DNA from: Nostoc sp. TH1S01
Lineage (GTDB): Bacteria > Cyanobacteriota > Cyanobacteriia > Cyanobacteriales > Nostocaceae
NCBI GenBank assembly: GCA_018993265.1
Contig: JAGKSW010000054.1
Coordinates: 1-64,000, forward strand
Direction of reading: 5' to 3'
DNA: 64,000 nucleotides
Shown here: one piece after another, positions 58,335-64,000 of the stretch
Layout: the number at the start of each line of letters is the position of its first letter
Position numbering within the stretch: the first letter of the stretch is position 1
Notes under the pieces: generated by a model
What the model saw: the letters and a program-made list of their open reading frames with translations, nothing else
Told to the model about the DNA's origin: nothing
Database searches by the model: none
Made by a program: the position numbers and the translations under genes

Positions 58335-60977
58335 ATGGAGTGTGATGATCAGGAATTAAATAATGCCCTCCAAAATATAGCCAAACTATCTCTAGAGGAA
58401 CAAAGCAAATATGCTGCTTGGAGTAATCAGTTAGGCAATAATCACAAAAAAGCGGGGGACTTACAGACTGCTGTAGCCTACTACCAAAAAGCTATTGTAT
58501 TGCAACCAGATTTCTTGGAGGCACACTATAACTTAGGGGATGTATTCCAACGGCAGGGAGAATTAGATTTAGCTCTAAAATATTACCGTCAAGCTATTAG
58601 CATTAATCCCGGTTATGCTGCTGTTTATAACAACTTAGGAAATGTTCTGAAGCAAAAGGGTCAATTTAAGCAAGCTGTAGAAGCTTATCAACAAGCGTTA
58701 AAATTTGAGCCAAGTTTAGACGTAGCACATAATAATTTGGGCAATGCTTTCTTAGAACTGAGTCAACTAGAAGCTGCTATTGATTCCTATCAACAGGCTT
58801 TAAAACTAAACCCAAATGAACCTCGCTATCATTATAATTTGAGTAATGCTTTAAAAACTCAGGGCAAATTAGAAGCAGCAATCGATTCCTATCAACAGGC
58901 TTTAAAACTGAAATCGGATATTACTCCAGCCAAATTTGGCATTTTGACTAGCCAGTTGCCCATCATTTATACAAGTGTAGATGAAATCAACTTCCGGCGT
59001 AATAATTATCAGCAATATCTGCAAGATTTAGCCCATGAATATCAATTAGCTCATCCAAAAGAACGAGCTAAAGCTGCGGATGCAGTCGGTTCATTTCAAC
59101 CATTTTACCTGACATATCAAGGCTTAAATGACCGAGAATTGCAGCAAATTTATGGGGAAATGATTTGTCAAATTATGGCGAGTTGTTATCCCCAGTGGAC
59201 TCAGCCTATTTCTCCGCCAATTGTAGAAGTAAAAGAAAAAATTCGCGTTGGTTTTGTTTCGGGATTTTTTCGTAATCATTCCAATTGGAAAATTCCCATT
59301 AAGGGTTGGGTAGAAAATCTGAATAGAAGCGAGTTTGAATTATTTGGCTATCACACTAATTCTAGACAAGATACTGAAACAATAGCCGCAGCCAAAGCAT
59401 TTGACAAATTTACTCAAGGGCCATTACTACAAGAACAATGGTGTGAGTTAATTCGACAAGACCAATTACATATTTTGATTTTTCCAGAATTTGGGATGGA
59501 TCCGACAACGGTTCGGCTGGGTTGTTTAAGATTAGCTCCTATCCAGATGACTTCTTGGGGACACCCGGAAACTAGCGGTTTACCAACTATTGACTACTAT
59601 TTAAGTAGTGAGTTGATGGAACCAGAAAATGCTCAGGAATGTTATACGGAGAAGTTAATCAAATTACCAAATATCTCTATTTACTATACGCCTTTAGAGA
59701 TTGAAATCGAAACCAGAAGCAAACAGGATATTGGTATTGCCGAAGATGAAATCATGTTCTGGTGCTGTCAATCTTTGTACAAATATTTACCGCAACATGA
59801 TGATGTTTTTCCCAGAATTGCTAAGAATTTAAGCAATTCTAAATTTGTTTTTATTAACCATATTAGTGAACGAATCACTGAGATTTTTTGCCAACGCTTA
59901 AGGCGTGCCTTTGCAGAATTTGGTCTGAATTATCAAGACCACTGTATATTTTTATCTGGGATGAAGATCAACGTTTTTGCCGGAACGGCTGCGATTGCTG
60001 ATGTCTTCTTGGATAGTATTGGTTGGTCTGGATGCAATTCTACCTTGGAATCTGTAGCTCATAACGTTCCCATTGTCACCTTACCCGGTGAGTTAATGCG
60101 GGGAAGGCATTCTCTAGCAATCTTGAAGATGATGGGTATTGAAGAGACTATTGCTGCAACCAAAGAAGAATATGTAGAAATTGCTGTCCGCTTGGGGAAA
60201 GATGCAGTATATCGTCAACATATTTCCCAGAAAGTTGCAGATAATCAGCATAAATTGTATGGCGATTTAAAACCTGTCAGGGCGCTGGAAGATTTATTTT
60301 TGCAGCTAGTTAATAAACCAAGGCGATTTGATGCTCAAGAAGTTGCTGAAACTTTTCAAATTGCAGTCCAACATCATCGAGCTAATCGCCTAGACGAAGC
60401 TGAACGACTATATCGTCAAATTATAGAAAAACAGCCAGACTATTCAGAAGCATTGTATGGGTTAGGGATCCTAAAACAGCAGCAAGGTGCATTCAAAGAA
60501 GCAGAGAAACTTTTGAGTGCAGCTTGTGAGCTTCAGCCGAGGGCGGTGAAAATTTGGTTTAGTTTAGGCAATTTATATCAAGCCCAAGGACAATTACTAG
60601 AAGCAGAAGCAGCATACCAAAAAGCGATCGCCCACAGACCAGATGCTGGAACAATTTACAACAATTTAGGCTACACCCTACAACAACAAGGCAAGTGGGA
60701 TGAAGCGATCGCATCCTATCAAAAAGCTCTGGAATTTCAACCTAATTGCTTAGAAGCAGAGGTGAATTTGGGTAACGCCCTCTTTACCCAAAAGCAGCTC
60801 TCAGCAGATAAACAAACTTATTATGCCCAGTTGAACTACAAACTGGGCAACGCCAGGAAACAATCAGGGGATTATCAGACTGCTGCTATTTACTATCAGC
60901 AGGCAATTACCCTGCAACCAGATTTTGTGGAAGCTCATCATAATTTGCAGGAGATAAATTCAATTCATGGTATTTAG
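58335..60977 (+). CDS. TPR - SPINDLY/O-GlcNAc transferase-like - TPR protein
   Basis: N- and C-terminal TPRs (AVAYYQKAIVLQPDFLEAHYNLGDVFQRQG); IRVGFVSGFFRNHSNWKIPIKGWVENL...LAPIQMTSWGHPETSGLPTIDYYLSSELMEP...LDSIGWSGCNSTLESVAHNVPIVTLPGELMRGRHS. Confidence 0.92.
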   Translation: MECDDQELNNALQNIAKLSLEEQSKYAAWSNQLGNNHKKAGDLQTAVAYYQKAIVLQPDFLEAHYNLGDVFQRQGELDLALKYYRQAISINPGYAAVYNNLGNVLKQKGQFKQAVEAYQQALKFEPSLDVAHNNLGNAFLELSQLEAAIDSYQQALKLNPNEPRYHYNLSNALKTQGKLEAAIDSYQQALKLKSDITPAKFGILTSQLPIIYTSVDEINFRRNNYQQYLQDLAHEYQLAHPKERAKAADAVGSFQPFYLTYQGLNDRELQQIYGEMICQIMASCYPQWTQPISPPIVEVKEKIRVGFVSGFFRNHSNWKIPIKGWVENLNRSEFELFGYHTNSRQDTETIAAAKAFDKFTQGPLLQEQWCELIRQDQLHILIFPEFGMDPTTVRLGCLRLAPIQMTSWGHPETSGLPTIDYYLSSELMEPENAQECYTEKLIKLPNISIYYTPLEIEIETRSKQDIGIAEDEIMFWCCQSLYKYLPQHDDVFPRIAKNLSNSKFVFINHISERITEIFCQRLRRAFAEFGLNYQDHCIFLSGMKINVFAGTAAIADVFLDSIGWSGCNSTLESVAHNVPIVTLPGELMRGRHSLAILKMMGIEETIAATKEEYVEIAVRLGKDAVYRQHISQKVADNQHKLYGDLKPVRALEDLFLQLVNKPRRFDAQEVAETFQIAVQHHRANRLDEAERLYRQIIEKQPDYSEALYGLGILKQQQGAFKEAEKLLSAACELQPRAVKIWFSLGNLYQAQGQLLEAEAAYQKAIAHRPDAGTIYNNLGYTLQQQGKWDEAIASYQKALEFQPNCLEAEVNLGNALFTQKQLSADKQTYYAQLNYKLGNARKQSGDYQTAAIYYQQAITLQPDFVEAHHNLQEINSIHGI

Positions 60978-63900
60978 ACGCGGAACCAGTAGAAACGACA
61001 ACCTTGTAGGTACCGACTCTGCCGATCAACTGTTTGGAAGTTTAGGCAATGACACTTTAATAGGACTAGGTGGAGATGACTTACTCCAGGGTGATCAGGG
61101 CGATGATCTATTAGATGGCGGTGATGGAGCTGATCGCCTGATTGGCGGTAGCGGTAATGACACCTTATTGGGGGGTGCTGACGATGACTACCTAGATGGT
61201 GGAAGTGGCAATGATCGCTTGGAAGGTGGTGATGGTAATGACACCATTATCGGTGGACAAGGAGATGACACCATTTTGGGTGGCGCAGGTAATGATACTC
61301 TCTTAGGCGTTAGTGGCAATAACTTCATTGATGGTGGTGATGGCAACGACACTATCCAAGGGGCAAGTGGCAGCGACTTTACAGGCGGCGGCAGAGATAC
61401 CCTGCGTGGCGGAGCAGGGGACGATAACATTCTGGGAAATGGGCAAGATGACTTTCTCTATGGTGATGATGGCAATGACAGGCTGGATGGCGGTGGGGAT
61501 GATGATTTCCTCGATGGTGGGGCTGGTGATGACAACCTTGACGGCAACATCGGGAATGACACCTTAATAGGTGGGGCTGGCGATGATACCCTCAATGGCA
61601 ATAGTGGAACTGATCTGATTGATTATTCATCCAGTCCAGCCGCAGTCAATGTGGACCTAGCAACGGGTACAGCTAGTGATGGATTTGGGACTACCGATAC
61701 ACTCATCAACGTCGAAAATGTTGCTGGTTCTAATTTCAACGATACTATAACTGGTAATGCGGGGAGTAACTTACTGCTCGGAAATGCAGGCAATGACAGC
61801 ATCAATGGCGGCGCGGGTAATGATACTTTAGTGGGCGGTGCGGGTAATGACACCCTCAATGGCGGCGATGGTTTTGATCGAGTAGATTATTCTTCTAGTA
61901 CCGCAGCAGTCAATGTCAATCTAGCAACGAGTACTGCCACCGATGGATTGGGTGGTACTGATACATTGAGTAACATTGAAGGAGTCATTGGTTCTAGTTT
62001 CAACGATACCCTGACGGGCAATACAGGCAATAACTCCTTTATTGGTGGGGCTGGTAATGACTCCATTAATGGGGGTGCGGGGATTGATCGGGTTGATTAT
62101 TCCACTAGTACAGCTGCGGTTGTCGTTAACTTGGCAACGGGGACTGCTAGTGATGGCTTAGGTGGCACTGATACATTAGTTAGTATTGAAGATGTCACTG
62201 GTTCTAGCTTCAACGATACCCTGACTGGTAATACGGGCAATAACTCCTTTGTTGGCGGGGCTGGCGATGACACCATTGATGGCGGTGCGGGTAGCGATCG
62301 CGTGGATTATTCCTCCAGCACAAACGGAGTTACTGTTAACCTAGCAACTGGGATCGCCACTGGTGGGCAGATTGGCACAGATACACTAATTAGTATTGAA
62401 GAAGTCATTGGTTCTACAGGTAGCGACACCATTACCGGTAATGCAGCCAATAACCTATTTGTGGGTGGCCCTGGCAACGATACCATTGATGGCGGTGATG
62501 GCAGCGATCGCGTAGATTATTCCTCCAGCACAGCCGGAATCACGGTAAATTTGTCAACAGGTGTTGTCAGTGATGGTTTTGGTGGTACGGATACTCTCAG
62601 CAATATTGAAGAAGTCAATGGTTCTAGCTTCAACGATACCCTGACTGGCAATGCTGCTAATAACGTTTTTGTGGGCGGTGCTGGCAGTGACACCATCAAT
62701 GGTGGTGATGGTACTGATACCGTTGATTATTCCACCAGTTCAGGAGCAGTTACCGTTAACCTGACTACAGGTATAGCTAATGATGGGTTCACTGATGTTG
62801 ATACTTTATCTAACATTGAAAATATCGTTGGTTCTACTTTCAACGACAGTTTGACTGGCAATGCTGGTGCTAATTTCCTCAGTGGAGGTGCTGGCAATGA
62901 TACCCTCCAAGGTGGTGCTGGTAATGATACTCTCGATGGGGGTGCTGGCAGCGATCGCGCCGATTATTCCACCAGCACAGAGGCAGTCACCGTTAATTTA
63001 GCCACGGGAACTGCTAACGATGGTTTTGGTGGTACTGATACCCTAATTAGCATTGAAGAAGCCGTCGGTTCTAATTTCAACGATACCCTAATCGGTGATG
63101 CAGGTAATAACTTCCTCAGTGGTGGATCTGGTATAGATACCCTAGATGGAGGTGATGGTAACGATACCTTAAACGGCGGTGCTAGTAACGATATCTTGAA
63201 TGGGGGAAATGGAATTGACAGGGCAGATTATTCCACCAGCTTGTCAGCAGTGAACGTTAATCTGGCAACCGGGACAGCAAATGATGGGCTGGGTGGAACA
63301 GATACCCTAATCAGTATTGAAGAAGTCGGTGGCTCAATTTTTGACGATATCCTCACCGGAGATGGCCTGAATAACCTCATTGTCGGCGGTGCCGGCAATG
63401 ATGTCATTGATGGGGGTGCGGGGATTGATACCGTCAATTATTCCTCCAGTACAGCAGGTATTGTCGTTGATCTGGGAGCCGGAACTGCCAGCGATGGACT
63501 GGGTGGTACTGATACACTGAGTAATATTGAAAACGTAGCTGGTTCTAGCTTTGTAGATAGAATCATTGGCAGTGCTGGTGATAATCTCTTGATTGGTAAT
63601 GGTGGCAATGACACCTTGATTGGTGGTGCTGGCAATGATGTCCTCGTCGGTGTCGGGACTGGTAGCAGAACGGGTACTCTCGGTAGTTTTGGAGTTCGCG
63701 GCATTCAAGAAGTTGATGTCTTAGCAGGTGGATCTGGGAACGATCGCTTTGTCCTGGGAGGCGGTGGTGAATTTTACTATCTGGGCAGTGGCAACACCTT
63801 TGGTGACTTTGGCCTAATCGGTCAGGAAAGCGCTACTCCAGGAGTCTTTGAGAGAGACTTTAATGCAGGCGATCGAATTCAGGTGCAAAGAGGCTTAATC

Positions 63901-64000
63901 TATCGAATCCAGCAATCAGGTGCCGATACCTTGATTATTGGAACTAACGCCATTAATGGAGCCACTTTTACTGACATCGTAGGGGTTGTAGTTGGCGCGA
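60967..64000 (+). CDS. RTX (haemolysin-type Ca-binding repeat) protein, 3' end beyond the window
   Basis: Frame 1 open from ATG 60967 to the window end: MVFRRGTSRNDNLVGTDSADQLFGSLGNDTLIGLGGDDLLQGDQGDDLLDGGDGADRLIGGSGNDTLLGG...; absent from the ORF track because it lacks a stop in the window. Confidence 0.93.
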   Translation, partial: MVFRRGTSRNDNLVGTDSADQLFGSLGNDTLIGLGGDDLLQGDQGDDLLDGGDGADRLIGGSGNDTLLGGADDDYLDGGSGNDRLEGGDGNDTIIGGQGDDTILGGAGNDTLLGVSGNNFIDGGDGNDTIQGASGSDFTGGGRDTLRGGAGDDNILGNGQDDFLYGDDGNDRLDGGGDDDFLDGGAGDDNLDGNIGNDTLIGGAGDDTLNGNSGTDLIDYSSSPAAVNVDLATGTASDGFGTTDTLINVENVAGSNFNDTITGNAGSNLLLGNAGNDSINGGAGNDTLVGGAGNDTLNGGDGFDRVDYSSSTAAVNVNLATSTATDGLGGTDTLSNIEGVIGSSFNDTLTGNTGNNSFIGGAGNDSINGGAGIDRVDYSTSTAAVVVNLATGTASDGLGGTDTLVSIEDVTGSSFNDTLTGNTGNNSFVGGAGDDTIDGGAGSDRVDYSSSTNGVTVNLATGIATGGQIGTDTLISIEEVIGSTGSDTITGNAANNLFVGGPGNDTIDGGDGSDRVDYSSSTAGITVNLSTGVVSDGFGGTDTLSNIEEVNGSSFNDTLTGNAANNVFVGGAGSDTINGGDGTDTVDYSTSSGAVTVNLTTGIANDGFTDVDTLSNIENIVGSTFNDSLTGNAGANFLSGGAGNDTLQGGAGNDTLDGGAGSDRADYSTSTEAVTVNLATGTANDGFGGTDTLISIEEAVGSNFNDTLIGDAGNNFLSGGSGIDTLDGGDGNDTLNGGASNDILNGGNGIDRADYSTSLSAVNVNLATGTANDGLGGTDTLISIEEVGGSIFDDILTGDGLNNLIVGGAGNDVIDGGAGIDTVNYSSSTAGIVVDLGAGTASDGLGGTDTLSNIENVAGSSFVDRIIGSAGDNLLIGNGGNDTLIGGAGNDVLVGVGTGSRTGTLGSFGVRGIQEVDVLAGGSGNDRFVLGGGGEFYYLGSGNTFGDFGLIGQESATPGVFERDFNAGDRIQVQRGLIYRIQQSGADTLIIGTNAINGATFTDIVGVVVGA
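61621..63640 (+). repeat. Nine tandem modules inside the RTX gene, period 210 bp or 210 + n x 27 bp
   Basis: DYSSSTAAVNVNLATGTASDGLGGTDTLSNIE-VxGSSFNDTLTGNxGNN...; module starts ~61621, 61885, 62095, 62305, 62515, 62725, 62962, 63226, 63436. Confidence 0.9.

Noticed and set aside
61313-61567. Plus-strand ORF of 84 aa inside the RTX gene
   Set aside because: Alternative-frame reading of the RTX repeats; the frame-1 RTX ORF is continuous across it
61188-63708. Minus-strand ORFs in the RTX region (e.g. 61188..61430, 61623..61859, 63334..63708)
   Set aside because: Antisense shadows of the repetitive GGxGxDxUx coding sequence; low-complexity SLPAPP-type products

Overview
The window looks like chromosomal DNA of a heterocyst-forming cyanobacterium (Nostoc/Anabaena type). 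Evidence: abundant HIP1 palindromes (GCGATCGC), several families of heptameric short tandem repeats (STRRs), a psaF-psaJ-psaL cluster, and hetZ-patU and HetP-family genes. Coordinates ~1-1140 are a mobile-element graveyard (IS110 transposase fragment, a second probable transposase fragment, and a 5'-truncated tyrosine recombinase). Coordinates ~1.2-49.9 kb are mostly core genes: ylqF, fdhD, a TIR-GUN4 fusion, queD, ribD, mreBCD, ssb, tandem amiC paralogs, murI, sds, hetZ-patU, a TgpA-like transglutaminase, remA-like/gmk, psaL/J/F, tsaD, tRNA-Pro(TGG), Tic22, prmC, a tsaC-like gene, a histidine kinase with a degenerate ATPase domain, secDF and pdhB. The most interesting part is ~50-64 kb. It holds a HetP-family gene, a relic of an ABC ATPase, and a C39-peptidase ABC exporter with an N-terminal cNMP-binding-like domain, followed by an HlyD adaptor and a parvulin-like PPIase. 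Next come a Cys-free, Ser/Thr-rich double-glycine-leader peptide with an unusually hairpin-rich 5' leader, a TPR-SPINDLY/OGT-like-TPR protein, and an RTX protein running off the window end. A diverged ~120-bp non-coding element with conserved dyads lies upstream of both the exporter gene and the OGT gene, which suggests one co-regulated secretion/modification system. No searches could be run. Family assignments come from recognising motifs in the supplied translations, and comparisons with PCC 7120 are from memory.
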